Shown one piece after another: positions 55,160 through 64,000 of a stretch of 64,000 bases of DNA. A program made the position numbers and the translations under genes. The notes beneath the pieces are model-generated. The model had not been told where the DNA came from, made no database searches, and worked only from the letters and a program-made list of their open reading frames with translations. Numbering within the stretch: the first letter of the stretch is position 1; each line of letters opens with the position of its first letter. This DNA comes from Prochlorococcus sp. AG-402-L18 (GTDB taxonomy: Bacteria > Cyanobacteriota > Cyanobacteriia > PCC-6307 > Cyanobiaceae): NCBI GenBank assembly GCA_003216725.1, contig QCIL01000005.1, positions 1-64,000 of the forward strand, read 5' to 3'.

Positions 55160-58069
55160 ATGACATCCAAATTTGTGTCCGATTTGTTTATAGATAGGCA
55201 TCTGGGGTTAAGAGATAATGATGAGAGAATTATGCTAAACAAGCTTGGTTTTCATAATATTGATCAATTTGTAGATCAAGTTATTCCTGAAGATATTCAG
55301 CTTAAAGATAAATCTTCAGAAATATTGCCCAAAGGTTGTTCAGAAATTGAGGCTTTAAATGAATTAGAAGAGATTGCGAAGAAAAATATCAAAATGAGAT
55401 CACTTATAGGCCTTGGTTATTATGACAATCACATGCCTAAAGTAATCCAAAGACATGTTCTTGAAAATCCTAGATGGTATACATCTTATACTCCATATCA
55501 AGCAGAAATTGCACAAGGAAGATTAGAGGCTCTATTTAATTTTCAGACTATTATTTGTGAATTAACAGGATTCCCTGTTGCCAATGCATCATTGCTAGAT
55601 GAGGGTACTGCTGCTGCGGAAGCTATGGCAATGAGTTTTGCCGCGAGAAAAAATCAATCTGCAAAAGTGTACTTAGTGGAATCAAATGTTTTTGATCATA
55701 CTTTTAATGTCCTTCAAACCAGAGCAAAACCTTTGGGAATATCTTTAAAACGCTTTACTCAAAGCAACCTTCCTAATCATGATGATGTTTTTGGAATTTT
55801 GTTACAATTACCTGGCAAAAATGGGCAATTATTTGATCCTACGTTCTTAATATCCCAAGCACATAGATCAGAAATTATTGTAACGGCATGTATTGATCCA
55901 CTGGCACAAGTTTTAATAAAACCAATTTCTGAATTTGGTGTTGATGTAGCAGTGGGTAGTATGCAAAGATTTGGTGTTCCTATGGGTTTTGGTGGCCCCC
56001 ATGCCGCATATTTTGCATGTAGCGAAAAATATAAAAGGCTGATACCTGGAAGAATTGTTGGGCAAACTCTTTCTAAAAATGGAGAAAAGTCCTTAAGACT
56101 AGCATTGCAAACAAGAGAGCAACATATTAGAAGGGAAAAAGCCACTAGTAATATCTGTACTGCTCAATCTTTGTTAGCCATAATTTCATCTTTTTATGCT
56201 ATTTATCATGGACCCTCTGGATTAACGCAAATTGCTAAGAGATTAGTGGAGTTGAGAATAAATTTAGAATCATGTTTAGTTGATCTAGGTTTTGATATTC
56301 CTGATGGGATAAGATTTGATAGTGTTGATGTTTATTCTGAGCACTCCCAGAGAATCCATAATGAAGCTATAAAAAATGGGTATAACTTAAGAATTTTGCC
56401 GTTGGGATCAACTATTGAAAATTCCACTGGTTTTGGGATCTCTTTAGATGAACTGAGTGATGAAAAAGAAATCAAAGATATTGTGACTTTCATAGCCAAC
56501 CTTATAGAAATAAATGAAGATTTAGAGCCTATAAACTTTGATAAAAGATTTCATTTTGATAGTTTTGCCTTGAGATCCAGTGAATGGATGCAGCAAGAAA
56601 TATTTACAAATTATCAAAGTGAAACTGAATTAATGAGATATATATTCCGACTTGCTGAAAAAGATTTTTCTTTGGTAGATGGAATGATGCCATTAGGTAG
56701 CTGTACTATGAAGTTAAATTCTGCAGCAGAGTTAAATCCAGTCTCTTGGGCTAATTTATCTTCTATTCATCCTTTTTCTCCACCAGATCAAACTAAGGGC
56801 TATTCAAAAATAATATCTGATCTAGAAAAATGGATAAGTGATATTGTTGGTTTAAAATCAGTTTCTTTTCAACCAAATGCAGGCTCTCAAGGAGAGTTTG
56901 CAGGTTTATTAGCAATAAATTCTTATTTTGAATCACAAGGTGACCATTCAAGAAAAAAATGTTTAATTCCTAAAAGTGCTCACGGAACAAATCCTGCTAG
57001 TGCCGTTATGGCAGGTTTTGATGTGGTAACTGTTGAATGTGATGCCGAAGGAAATATTGATTTTCAAGATTTGTCGATCAAGGTCAATAAATTTGATGAT
57101 CAAATAGGAGCTCTAATGTTGACCTACCCCTCTACTCATGGAGTTTTTGAATTGCAAATCAGAAAGATATGTGATTTAATTCACTCTGTTGGAGGATTTG
57201 TCTATTTAGATGGAGCAAATCTTAATGCTCAGGTTGGATTATGTAAACCTGGGAACTATGGTGTTGATGTTTGTCATTTGAATTTACATAAAACGTTCTG
57301 CATTCCACATGGAGGTGGTGGTCCAGGAGTGGGTCCAGTTGCTGCATCAGAAACTTTAAGCCCATTTCTTCCTACTCATTCTTTAAAAGATAATTATTTA
57401 TCTAATAGTTCCAATTACGTATCCTCTGCTCAGCATGGTAGTGCAAGTATTCTTCCAATAAGTTGGATGTATATAAAGATGGCTGGTTTTACTGGTTTAA
57501 GGAAAGCAACTTCGCACGCAATTTTATCTGCAAATTATATTGCGCATTCTTTAAAGCATAAATTCAAGATTCTTTATAAGGGAAAAAATAATTTTGTCGC
57601 ACATGAATGTATTTTAGATTTTAGAGATTTAAAATCCAAAACTGGTTTGAGTGTAAATGATTTAGCTAAGCGATTAATAGATTATAGTTTTCATGCTCCA
57701 ACTATAAGTTGGCCTGTTCCAGAGACTATAATGATAGAGCCTACTGAAAGTGAAAGTTTGGTAGAGTTAGATAGATTTTGCGAGGCCATGCTATTGATTG
57801 GAGAAGAAATCAGTGAAATAGAAAATAATAATGAATTAAATAATAATAATGTAATAAGCAATGCTCCTCATACACTGCAAGAATTAATTGATGATAATTG
57901 GCATTATCCTTATTCAAAAGAAAAAGCCTCTTTTCCTTATAAAACTCCAACTAATATTAAGTTTTGGTCATCAGTTTCTAGGATTAATAATGCATATGGC
58001 GATCGCAATTTAATTTGCTCTTGTAATGTAAATCAAGCAGACACCTTAGAAGAAAAAAAATGTGCTTGA
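55160..58069 (+). CDS. gcvP: Glycine dehydrogenase (decarboxylating), P protein
   Basis: PLP enzyme that decarboxylates glycine onto lipoyl-GcvH; in photosynthetic cells it serves photorespiratory glycine and one-carbon supply. It is a fused homodimer type (both halves in one chain, 969 residues). N-terminal half FIDRHLGLRDNDERIMLNKL and LIGLGYYDNHMPKVIQ; C-terminal active half SCTMKLNSAAELNPVSW, GTNPASAVMAG, and the PLP lysine in LNLHKTFCIPHGGGGPG. It is complete, with a short cysteine-containing C-terminal extension (CSCNVNQAD). Confidence 0.98.
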   Translation: MTSKFVSDLFIDRHLGLRDNDERIMLNKLGFHNIDQFVDQVIPEDIQLKDKSSEILPKGCSEIEALNELEEIAKKNIKMRSLIGLGYYDNHMPKVIQRHVLENPRWYTSYTPYQAEIAQGRLEALFNFQTIICELTGFPVANASLLDEGTAAAEAMAMSFAARKNQSAKVYLVESNVFDHTFNVLQTRAKPLGISLKRFTQSNLPNHDDVFGILLQLPGKNGQLFDPTFLISQAHRSEIIVTACIDPLAQVLIKPISEFGVDVAVGSMQRFGVPMGFGGPHAAYFACSEKYKRLIPGRIVGQTLSKNGEKSLRLALQTREQHIRREKATSNICTAQSLLAIISSFYAIYHGPSGLTQIAKRLVELRINLESCLVDLGFDIPDGIRFDSVDVYSEHSQRIHNEAIKNGYNLRILPLGSTIENSTGFGISLDELSDEKEIKDIVTFIANLIEINEDLEPINFDKRFHFDSFALRSSEWMQQEIFTNYQSETELMRYIFRLAEKDFSLVDGMMPLGSCTMKLNSAAELNPVSWANLSSIHPFSPPDQTKGYSKIISDLEKWISDIVGLKSVSFQPNAGSQGEFAGLLAINSYFESQGDHSRKKCLIPKSAHGTNPASAVMAGFDVVTVECDAEGNIDFQDLSIKVNKFDDQIGALMLTYPSTHGVFELQIRKICDLIHSVGGFVYLDGANLNAQVGLCKPGNYGVDVCHLNLHKTFCIPHGGGGPGVGPVAASETLSPFLPTHSLKDNYLSNSSNYVSSAQHGSASILPISWMYIKMAGFTGLRKATSHAILSANYIAHSLKHKFKILYKGKNNFVAHECILDFRDLKSKTGLSVNDLAKRLIDYSFHAPTISWPVPETIMIEPTESESLVELDRFCEAMLLIGEEISEIENNNELNNNNVISNAPHTLQELIDDNWHYPYSKEKASFPYKTPTNIKFWSSVSRINNAYGDRNLICSCNVNQADTLEEKKCA

Positions 58070-58107
58070 AAGACTAGCGTCCTTGTATTTACTTAGTTAT
58101 TATCAAT

Positions 58108-58446
58108 GTGAATAAAAATTTAATAATTTCTTATAGAAATTTTTTAAATTTTTTTATTATTATATTAAGCATCAAATTTTTTGGGGTATTTGAAGCTATG
58201 ACTGAAGATTTTAATTCTGGAAATATTAAACGTTTGCCAATCAAAAATGTGGACTTGCCAGATTTTGTTAACAATTTTCACGAGGACAATTCAATTGTTT
58301 GCTCTATTGAGGGCACTAATGTAATAAGAGTTCCTTTTGGTAAAAAATTCTCCAAGAAAAAAAGGCCTGAAAAGAATCAAAATATCGCAACGTTAATCCT
58401 CCCTCTAAGTTCATATACGAGTCCTACACCCCCACACGTAGCATAA
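58108..58446 (+). CDS. Small exported or anchored protein, unknown function
   Basis: 112 residues from GTG 58108; not recognised. Residues 1-31 form a signal or anchor: basic (NKNLIISYRN), then a hydrophobic run FLNFFIIILSIKFFGVFEA. The mature part is polar, with NVDLPDFVNNFHEDNSIVCS, IEGTNVIRVPFGKKFSKKKR and a proline/threonine-rich end TSPTPPHVA. A single cysteine (in SIVCSIEG) is notable. The gene is 38 bases after gcvP and converges on sqdX. A shorter start at the ATG near 58198 would remove the signal. Confidence 0.6.
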   Translation: MNKNLIISYRNFLNFFIIILSIKFFGVFEAMTEDFNSGNIKRLPIKNVDLPDFVNNFHEDNSIVCSIEGTNVIRVPFGKKFSKKKRPEKNQNIATLILPLSSYTSPTPPHVA

Positions 58447-58457
58447 ATAAATTATTT

Positions 58458-59591
58458 TTATTTAATATTTTTGAGCGTTTCATAATAATAATGTTGTAAT
58501 TGTAAAGTAGCTTGATTCCAATCCCATTTTTCTGCTTCACTTCTTGCTTCTTTTCTCATAACTTCTCTTTTATTTTCATTTTCCAGAATTTTTTTCGTCG
58601 CCTCAATTAAACTTTGTTCCCCGTTATCTGTTTGATCAGGATCATATAAACAACCATTTACACCATCGCTTATTATGTCTGGTATCCCTCCCTTGTTAGC
58701 TCCGATAACTGGACATCCTGCAGCCATTGCTTCTAATAATACTAATCCAAGTGTTTCCGTGCTTGAGGGAAATAAAAATATATCTCCTGAGGCATAAGCG
58801 CTAGCAAGTTCATTGCCAGATAAATATCCTATGAAATTAGTCTTTGTATTTTCGAAGATTTTTTCAAGTTGGTTTCTATAAGGTCCGTCTCCTACAAGTG
58901 CTAGGCATGCATCAGGAATATTTTCTAAAACTGGTTTTATTCGTTCAATTTGTTTTTCTGCTGATAATCTTCCTACATAAATCAATAGGTATTTAGCGTC
59001 TTTATATTTTCCAAATAATTTTTCTCTCATTTTCTCATTTCTCAAATCTGGTCTGAAACTGCAAGTATCTACACCTCTTTGCCATAGAGCAGTCCTTTGA
59101 ATACCTTTATCTTTTAACTCATTTACCATAGCAGTGGAAGTACATAAATTTAATAAGGCTTGATTATGAGCTGCTTTGAGCAATTCCCATAAAAGTGGCT
59201 CTAACATACCCATACCGTAGTGTTCAAGATATTTAGGAAGATGAGTATGGTAGCTTGCAATTAAAGGGATATTATTAGTTTTAGCCAACCATATTCCACC
59301 TAAGCCAAGAACAGCTGGATTAACAACATGTATTAAATCTGGTTTGAATGTTTCTAACTTCTCTGAAACAGCAGGACCTGGGAGACCTAGCTTTAGCTCT
59401 GGGTATAAGGGTAATGGCATTGCAGCCACTCCAACAACACTTGCTCCCATATATGACTCAGGACAACCTTCCGGACAAAAAACTATAACTTCATCACCAT
59501 TTTTTATTAAAAATTCAATAGTTTTAGTTAATCTTGTTACTATGCCATCAACTTTAGGTAAAAAAGTTTCAGTAAACAATGCAATTTTCAC
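58458..59591 (-). CDS. sqdX: Sulfoquinovosyltransferase SqdX
   Basis: GT4 glycosyltransferase moving sulfoquinovose from UDP-sulfoquinovose onto diacylglycerol to form SQDG, the sulfolipid that replaces phospholipid in phosphate-poor seas. N-terminal FTETFLPKVDGIVTRLTKT at about 6-24, HVVNPAVLGLGGI, SYHTHLPKYLEHYGMG, QRGVDTCSFRP, and the donor-site SSTETLGLVLLEAMA. The 377 residues match. It lies 27 bases downstream of sqdB on the same strand, the standard sulfolipid pair. Confidence 0.95.
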   Translation of the reverse strand: MKIALFTETFLPKVDGIVTRLTKTIEFLIKNGDEVIVFCPEGCPESYMGASVVGVAAMPLPLYPELKLGLPGPAVSEKLETFKPDLIHVVNPAVLGLGGIWLAKTNNIPLIASYHTHLPKYLEHYGMGMLEPLLWELLKAAHNQALLNLCTSTAMVNELKDKGIQRTALWQRGVDTCSFRPDLRNEKMREKLFGKYKDAKYLLIYVGRLSAEKQIERIKPVLENIPDACLALVGDGPYRNQLEKIFENTKTNFIGYLSGNELASAYASGDIFLFPSSTETLGLVLLEAMAAGCPVIGANKGGIPDIISDGVNGCLYDPDQTDNGEQSLIEATKKILENENKREVMRKEARSEAEKWDWNQATLQLQHYYYETLKNIK

Positions 59592-59618
59592 TTTGTTAAG
59601 GTAATTATTTCAAAAATT

Positions 59619-60812
59619 TTAATTAGTTTTTATGGCTTCAGCTTGTTTTTTGGTCCAGGATGAAACACAAGGTATGCGCTTCAAATCACATCTATCAGAG
59701 AATTTTTTAGCAACTTCAACAACCTCTTCTAATAAGCCATTATCAAGTGTTGTTGGGTTTAAACCTAATTCTATAAAGCATTTATTATCAACAATCAAAT
59801 CATTTTCAACCGCTTCGTTCCTTGGATTTGGTAAGTAATTAATATCGGCTCCTGTTAGAGAAGCAACTTTTTTAGCTAGTTCTCCAACTTGATGACTTTC
59901 AGTCATTTGATTGAAGATTTTAACTCTCTCTCCTGATTTTGGAGGATTCTCAAGAGCAAGTTGTACACATTTTACCGAATCTTTTATATGTATAAATGCT
60001 CTTGTTTGACCTCCTGTTCCATGAACACTTAATGGATATCCAATGGCTGCTTGCATTAGAAATCTGTTTAGAACTGTTCCATAATCTCCGTCATAGTCAA
60101 ATCTGTTTGTTAATCTAGGATCTTTTAACGTTGCTTCAGTATTTGTTCCCCAAACAATACCTTGATGCAGATCAGTAATTCTGACAAGATCATTTTTGTT
60201 GTAGTAAAGAAATAGTAATTGATCTAAGGTTTTCGTCATGTGGTAAACACTGCCTGGACTTGCTGGGTGCAATATTTCTTCTTCAAAGCGGCTTCCATCT
60301 GGTTGGGGAACTTCAACTTTTAGATAACCTTCTGGAATTGTTGCGCCTCTATGGGATCCATATCCGTAGACTCCCATTGTTCCTAAATGAATGACATGAA
60401 TATCTAAATTACTTTCTACGATTGCAGCAAGAAGGTTGTGTGTGCCATTAACATTATTATCTACTGTATATCTTTTGGTAAAACTCGATTTCATCGAGTA
60501 TGGTGCGGCTCTTTGTTCTGCAAAATGGATAACTGAATCTGGTTTTTCTTCAATAAGTAAATTTAGTAATTTTTGATATTGTTTAGAGATATCCATGTTA
60601 AGAAATCTCATAGGTTTACCTCCAATCTCTTCCCATGCAGAAAGTCTTTCCGTTATTGAAGAAATGGGAGTTAAAGATTCTACTTCTAGATCAATATCTA
60701 TTTTTCTTCGACTTAAATTGTCGACAATAATTACATCATGATTTTGCTCTGCTAAATTAACCGCACAAGGCCAACCGCAAAAACCATCTCCACCTAGAAT
60801 AATAACTTTCAC
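59619..60812 (-). CDS. sqdB: UDP-sulfoquinovose synthase SqdB
   Basis: SDR-family enzyme making UDP-sulfoquinovose from UDP-glucose and sulfite. The NAD loop is LGGDGFCGWP (6-15, GGDGFCG at 7-13), the catalytic tyrosine-lysine are in SVYHMTKTLDQLL, and the sequence HFAEQRAAPYSMKS is a SqdB hallmark. The 397 residues are typical. It precedes sqdX by 27 bases; upstream is a 171-base gap with an inverted repeat that probably holds its promoter. Confidence 0.97.
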   Translation of the reverse strand: MKVIILGGDGFCGWPCAVNLAEQNHDVIIVDNLSRRKIDIDLEVESLTPISSITERLSAWEEIGGKPMRFLNMDISKQYQKLLNLLIEEKPDSVIHFAEQRAAPYSMKSSFTKRYTVDNNVNGTHNLLAAIVESNLDIHVIHLGTMGVYGYGSHRGATIPEGYLKVEVPQPDGSRFEEEILHPASPGSVYHMTKTLDQLLFLYYNKNDLVRITDLHQGIVWGTNTEATLKDPRLTNRFDYDGDYGTVLNRFLMQAAIGYPLSVHGTGGQTRAFIHIKDSVKCVQLALENPPKSGERVKIFNQMTESHQVGELAKKVASLTGADINYLPNPRNEAVENDLIVDNKCFIELGLNPTTLDNGLLEEVVEVAKKFSDRCDLKRIPCVSSWTKKQAEAIKTN

Positions 60813-60868
60813 TCAGAACTCCAGAATTAATAGATTCATAATATATTTATTAAATTACTACAGTGTGC

Positions 60869-60894
60869 TTACAATTTGCGAAAAAACATTGTAA
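60869..60894. repeat. Inverted repeat upstream of sqdB
   Basis: TTACAAT (60869-60875) and ATTGTAA (60888-60894) form a perfect 7-bp inverted repeat with a 12-base spacer. It lies 57 bases before the sqdB start in the 171-base thiG-sqdB gap. No T-run follows on the minus strand, so an operator or promoter element is likelier than a terminator. Confidence 0.35.
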
Positions 60895-60983
60895 ATAGTT
60901 TCAAAACTTTTTTCTTAAAAGGAAAATTACATTCAAATAAACAATTTTTACTCTACTTTCAACTTTGTTTAACTTTAAGAAAA

Positions 60984-61778
60984 TTAAATAGAAATGTTTT
61001 TTTCTGGTGAACTTGGTATTGCATACTCTTGTTTTTTAATTCTTCCCGCAAGAAAAGCCTCCCTGCCTGCTTTTACGCCATAGTTTATTGCTTGAGCCAT
61101 AAGAGGTGGATTTTTGGCTTGCGCAATAGCACTATTGATTAGAACACCATCAGCTCCAATCTCCATGGCTTGAGAGGCTTCACTTGGCACTCCTATTCCT
61201 GCGTCAATTATTACTGGAACTTTGGCATTCTCAATAATTATCGATATGTTTGATAAATTTAATAAACCTTGTCCAGATCCAATAGGCGAGCCTAACGGCA
61301 TTACAGTGGAACAACCCACTTCTTCTAGTCTTTTTGCAAGCATTGGATCTGCATTGATATAGGGAAGTACATTAAAACCCTTTTTTATTAAAATTTCAGC
61401 CGCTTTTAAGGTCTCTATTGGATCTGGTAGCAAATACTTTTTGTCAGGAATAACTTCCAACTTAACAAAATTATTTTCTTCTTGACCAGATAATTTTGCA
61501 AGCTCTCTTCCAAAAATTGCTATTCTGACTGCTTCATCTGCATTTATACACCCTGCTGTATTAGGAAGCATCCAATATTTTTTCCAGTTAATATTTTCTA
61601 GTAAATTTTCTCCAGTCTGATCATTCTTTATTCTCCTAACAGCGACCGTAATAATTTCTGTTTCCGACTTTGATAAACTTTCTGCCATGTCTTTTGTAGA
61701 TTTGTATTTGCCAGTACCTAACATTAATCTACTGGAAAATTGCTTTCCTCCTATTACTAAAGATGAATAATTTTCCAT
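60984..61778 (-). CDS. thiG: Thiazole synthase ThiG
   Basis: TIM-barrel enzyme building the thiazole phosphate of thiamin from deoxyxylulose 5-phosphate, dehydroglycine and ThiS thiocarboxylate. The Schiff-base lysine is K106 in [46 protein letters not shown] and [13 protein letters not shown] are family blocks. The 264 residues are a stand-alone ThiG, not the ThiO-ThiG fusion found in several cyanobacteria. It follows the TPR gene by 2 bases. Confidence 0.97.
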   Translation of the reverse strand: MENYSSLVIGGKQFSSRLMLGTGKYKSTKDMAESLSKSETEIITVAVRRIKNDQTGENLLENINWKKYWMLPNTAGCINADEAVRIAIFGRELAKLSGQEENNFVKLEVIPDKKYLLPDPIETLKAAEILIKKGFNVLPYINADPMLAKRLEEVGCSTVMPLGSPIGSGQGLLNLSNISIIIENAKVPVIIDAGIGVPSEASQAMEIGADGVLINSAIAQAKNPPLMAQAINYGVKAGREAFLAGRIKKQEYAIPSSPEKNISI

Positions 61779-61780
61779 AT

Positions 61781-62338
61781 TTAAAATCCCTTATCTTTTA
61801 TACCTTTGTAAGGATTGTAATCATTGCGTTTTTCTAATTCTTTGCTTTTTTTTATTGCAGTTTTATTATCACTATCTATCTTTAAAACTTTTTTGTAAGT
61901 TATATATGCTAAGTCATACTCTAATAACCGTTGTTGCGCTGAAGCTAGATTGTTTAAAGCAATTATGTATTCTGGCAGAAATTTTATTGCTAAATTATAA
62001 TGTTTTACTGCTTTTTTAAATTCATTTTGTGCAGCATATGAAAAACCTAAAGCATTTTCTATGATAGCTTTTGCTTCATTAGGTTCTTTATCATAAATTT
62101 CTATAGCTTTTAAAAAAGTCTTCGTTGCCTCAGCATATAACCTTTTTTTTATTTGAATTGATCCGTACTCATATAATTCAGAAGCTTTTGTTAATGAGGA
62201 TAATCCTTTTTGTTCGAATTTAACCAAATTCAACTCTTCATTTCTTGTTTTTAAAAATTGTCTAAAAACAAAAATAGATATTATTATTAGTATTACAAAA
62301 AGAATTATTAGATAAGACTGAAAGGACGATATTTCCAT
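61781..62338 (-). CDS. Membrane-anchored TPR protein
   Basis: 185 residues: one N-terminal transmembrane helix ([20 protein letters not shown], about 9-28) and then about three tetratricopeptide repeats in residues 50-160 ([57 protein letters not shown]). It is probably a scaffold facing the cytoplasm or stroma. It lies between rplT (30 bases upstream) and thiG (2 bases downstream) on one transcript. The partner is unknown. Confidence 0.85.
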   Translation of the reverse strand: MEISSFQSYLIILFVILIIISIFVFRQFLKTRNEELNLVKFEQKGLSSLTKASELYEYGSIQIKKRLYAEATKTFLKAIEIYDKEPNEAKAIIENALGFSYAAQNEFKKAVKHYNLAIKFLPEYIIALNNLASAQQRLLEYDLAYITYKKVLKIDSDNKTAIKKSKELEKRNDYNPYKGIKDKGF

Positions 62339-62368
62339 TAATCAATTTTAGTATTCTAGAACCTTATT

Positions 62369-62716
62369 TTATTTACTAACAACTGCTGCTATTTCTTCAA
62401 AACACTTTGGATCACTTAAAGCTATTTGAGCAAGCATTTTTCTATTAATTATTATTTCGGATGTTTTCATTCCGTGAATTAGTTTGCTGTAATTAGTTCC
62501 GTTCATTCTAGCAGAAGCATTTATTCTAGATATCCAAAGTTTTCTAAAATCTCTTTTTCTTCTTCTTCTATCTCTATAAGCATTACATAGAGCTTTCATT
62601 ACTCTTTGATTAGCTGTTCTAAACAGATTTTTGTTTCCACCTCTGAAACCTTTTGCAAGATTTAAGATTTTATTTCTTCTTTTTCTTGCTATGTTGCCTC
62701 TTTTAACGCGTGCCAT
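62369..62716 (-). CDS. rplT: 50S ribosomal protein L20
   Basis: Primary-assembly large-subunit protein. It starts [18 protein letters not shown], has [15 protein letters not shown] and the C-terminal [20 protein letters not shown] block. The 115 residues are standard. It follows rpmI by 29 bases, the usual rpmI-rplT pair; infC is not adjacent here. Confidence 0.98.
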   Translation of the reverse strand: MARVKRGNIARKRRNKILNLAKGFRGGNKNLFRTANQRVMKALCNAYRDRRRRKRDFRKLWISRINASARMNGTNYSKLIHGMKTSEIIINRKMLAQIALSDPKCFEEIAAVVSK

Positions 62717-62745
62717 GAATTTGAATTGATAGTTAATTTATGCTT

Positions 62746-62943
62746 TTAAGCATAGGGAATCATTAATTTTACATTATCAGCATCTTTTTCATCAACAACA
62801 GCTTTTGTAGAAAGGTGTCTTTTTAACTTTGAGCTTTTGTGATCTAGTAAATGATTATGGAAAGCTCTTCGTCTCATGAATTTACCCGTCGCAGTTGCTT
62901 TAAATCTTTTTGCTGCCGATTTGCGAGTTTTGAGTTTAGACAT
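62746..62943 (-). CDS. rpmI: 50S ribosomal protein L35
   Basis: Small basic large-subunit protein, 65 residues: [20 protein letters not shown], then [19 protein letters not shown]. Complete and typical. It heads the cluster rpmI, rplT, TPR gene, thiG and is divergent from the SpoIID-like gene across 91 bases. Confidence 0.97.
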   Translation of the reverse strand: MSKLKTRKSAAKRFKATATGKFMRRRAFHNHLLDHKSSKLKRHLSTKAVVDEKDADNVKLMIPYA

Positions 62944-63034
62944 TTAAGTCAGATATGTTTAATTTAAATAATCTAAACCTTTATATGCATTGGTGCAAAT
63001 TAAAGTTTCAATTAGTAGGTTAATTTCTTAAATT

Positions 63035-64000
63035 ATGCAACGAAGATTTCATTTTTTATATATTATTTGGGGATTTTTCTTTTTTGCATTATGTCCACAA
63101 ATATTTTCGGAAAATGCTTTTGCAGATGAATCTATTGAAATTAATTTGAAAAAAGAATTAAAAAAAGGAAATTTTTTAATTGGATTAAAACAATATTTAG
63201 GAGGTAGTTCTGATAAGTTAATAGGAAAAAAAAATATCATTTTTTCAACAGAAAATTCTTTTATTGATTTATATTCTGCAAATGGGATTAAGCATAGATC
63301 AAAAAAAATCAATATTTTATTTAAAAATGTACCTTTGAAAACTACTCAAAATATTCAAAGGTTAGTATTTGGACCATTTTCCAGTTATGAAACTGCCCAA
63401 AGAAAAGCAAGGAATCTACGAGCAATGGGGTATGAACCAGTTGTAACTTATCCAAAAAATTGGGAAGTTTGGATTAAAGAAGAGAAAAAGCTTTTGGATA
63501 AAAAGTTAAATTATAAATTTTTTAAGAAATCTATTAAATCAAAAATTGTTCCCTTCTTAACTAATAAGTACACTCAACATAAACTTGAAGGTCCTATATA
63601 CATCACATCTGACCAGGAAGTAAAAATTAATAATGTTAATTTTGGAAAAAAATTTTATTTGGTAAAGGATTCTTATGGAACTTGGACTTTAATTCAGAAA
63701 ATTAAATTTGATGAATACTTAGAGGGAGTTCTTCCTCATGAAATTGGCTCTAACGCTCCAGTAGAGGCACTTAAAGCACAAGCAGTAATTGCAAGAACTT
63801 GGGCGATTTATAATTCAGGTAGGTTTAATTTTGATCAATACCATTTATGTATTACCACTCAATGTCAGGTTTATAAAAAGCCTAATTTGGAAAATCCAAA
63901 TATTAAAAAAGCTATTAAAGATACGAAAAATTTAATAATTACCTATAGAGATAAACCTATAAACTCCTTTTATCATGGCTCTAATGGAGGGATAGCGAGC
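63035..64000 (+). CDS. SpoIID/LytB-domain protein, 3' end beyond window
   Basis: Partial, 322 residues visible from ATG 63035. An N-terminal signal or anchor (YIIWGFFFFALCPQIFSENA) is followed by a SPOR-like segment at about 108-142 (RLVFGPFSSYETAQRKARNL, then GYEPVVTYP) and the start of a SpoIID amidase-enhancer domain: FDEYLEGVLPHEIGSNAP, VEALKAQAVIARTWA and YHGSNGGIAS. Such proteins act on peptidoglycan (glycan-strand cleavage or amidase stimulation) in non-sporulating cyanobacteria. Opposite-strand ORF signal at 63049-63312 is a shadow. Confidence 0.9.
   Translation, partial: MQRRFHFLYIIWGFFFFALCPQIFSENAFADESIEINLKKELKKGNFLIGLKQYLGGSSDKLIGKKNIIFSTENSFIDLYSANGIKHRSKKINILFKNVPLKTTQNIQRLVFGPFSSYETAQRKARNLRAMGYEPVVTYPKNWEVWIKEEKKLLDKKLNYKFFKKSIKSKIVPFLTNKYTQHKLEGPIYITSDQEVKINNVNFGKKFYLVKDSYGTWTLIQKIKFDEYLEGVLPHEIGSNAPVEALKAQAVIARTWAIYNSGRFNFDQYHLCITTQCQVYKKPNLENPNIKKAIKDTKNLIITYRDKPINSFYHGSNGGIAS

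Noticed and set aside
55777-56145. Minus-strand ORF of 122 codons
   Set aside because: Antisense to gcvP, which is complete and conserved.
61779-61780. TPP riboswitch for thiG
   Set aside because: thiG follows the TPR gene by 2 bases, leaving no room for a riboswitch.

Overview
The window is a piece of a very AT-rich, tightly packed bacterial chromosome, almost certainly from a high-light-adapted Prochlorococcus or a very close relative. Evidence is the low GC, marine picocyanobacterial lineage proteins (sulfolipid genes sqdB/sqdX, a Ycf21-type chorismate lyase, DUF3134, DUF1400, a VTE5-type phytol kinase-like protein, an acyl-lipid desaturase) and short or overlapping gene boundaries throughout. 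No insertion sequence, prophage, CRISPR array, rRNA or integrase is visible. About 60 protein genes and one tRNA (Val, UAC) cover nearly all of it; the longest stretch without a conventional gene (about 270 bases, 43940-44209) holds a 50-codon small ORF.

Layout. 1-3116 (minus): the start of thrC, a DUF1400 exported protein and an ABC1/UbiB-type kinase. 3186-9390 (plus): recN, uvrA and a sucrose-phosphate synthase that has only its glycosyltransferase domain. 9347-10949 (minus): a small lineage protein, mraY and a DUF3134 protein. 10987-12445 (plus): a small membrane protein and argG. 12456-13988 (minus): rpsF with a repeated tail, and aroE. 14102-24772: dnaK, a ThiO-like oxidase, purU, a ClC transporter, acnB, a DAHP synthase, a phytol-kinase-like membrane protein and a group 2 sigma factor. 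24961-29183: ppk, an MFS transporter and cobA.

29156-39961 is a co-directional minus-strand run (mazG, speE, speB, gcvT, aspS, pyrG, queE, queC, pabB, pabC), with 4-base stop/start overlaps at several junctions. 40060-43939 (plus) holds tRNA-Val, a HesB/IscA-type Fe-S protein, a possible 27-residue lipoprotein, valS and a TVP38-family protein. 43944-47748 is the most accessory-looking part: an unrecognised 50-residue protein, a bacteriophage T4-type ATP-dependent DNA ligase, a membrane-anchored NTF2-like protein, a divergent SprT/SPRTN-like metalloprotease, a protein with an arginine-rich tail, and a chorismate lyase. 47830-52638 (minus) has mnmG, dnaB, rplI and a fatty-acid desaturase; 52714-58446 (plus) has an HTH-like protein, a methionine-gamma-lyase-family enzyme, gcvH, gcvP and a small exported protein; 58458-62943 (minus) has sqdX, sqdB, thiG, a TPR protein, rplT and rpmI; a SpoIID-like protein runs off the right edge.

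Functionally, one-carbon and glycine metabolism recurs (gcvT, gcvH, gcvP, purU, and the pabB/pabC folate branch), as does chorismate production and use (aroF, aroE, pabB, pabC, chorismate lyase). A ThiO-like oxidase could supply dehydroglycine to ThiG. Genome maintenance is represented by recN, uvrA, mazG, dnaB, the phage-type ligase and the SprT-like protease. I see no obviously novel multi-gene defence or metabolic system. The most worthwhile leads are the T4-type ligase neighbourhood, the two tiny ORFs, the rpsF leader and repeat tail, the phosphatase-less sucrose-phosphate synthase, and a chorismate-lyase frame that continues in phase with mnmG.
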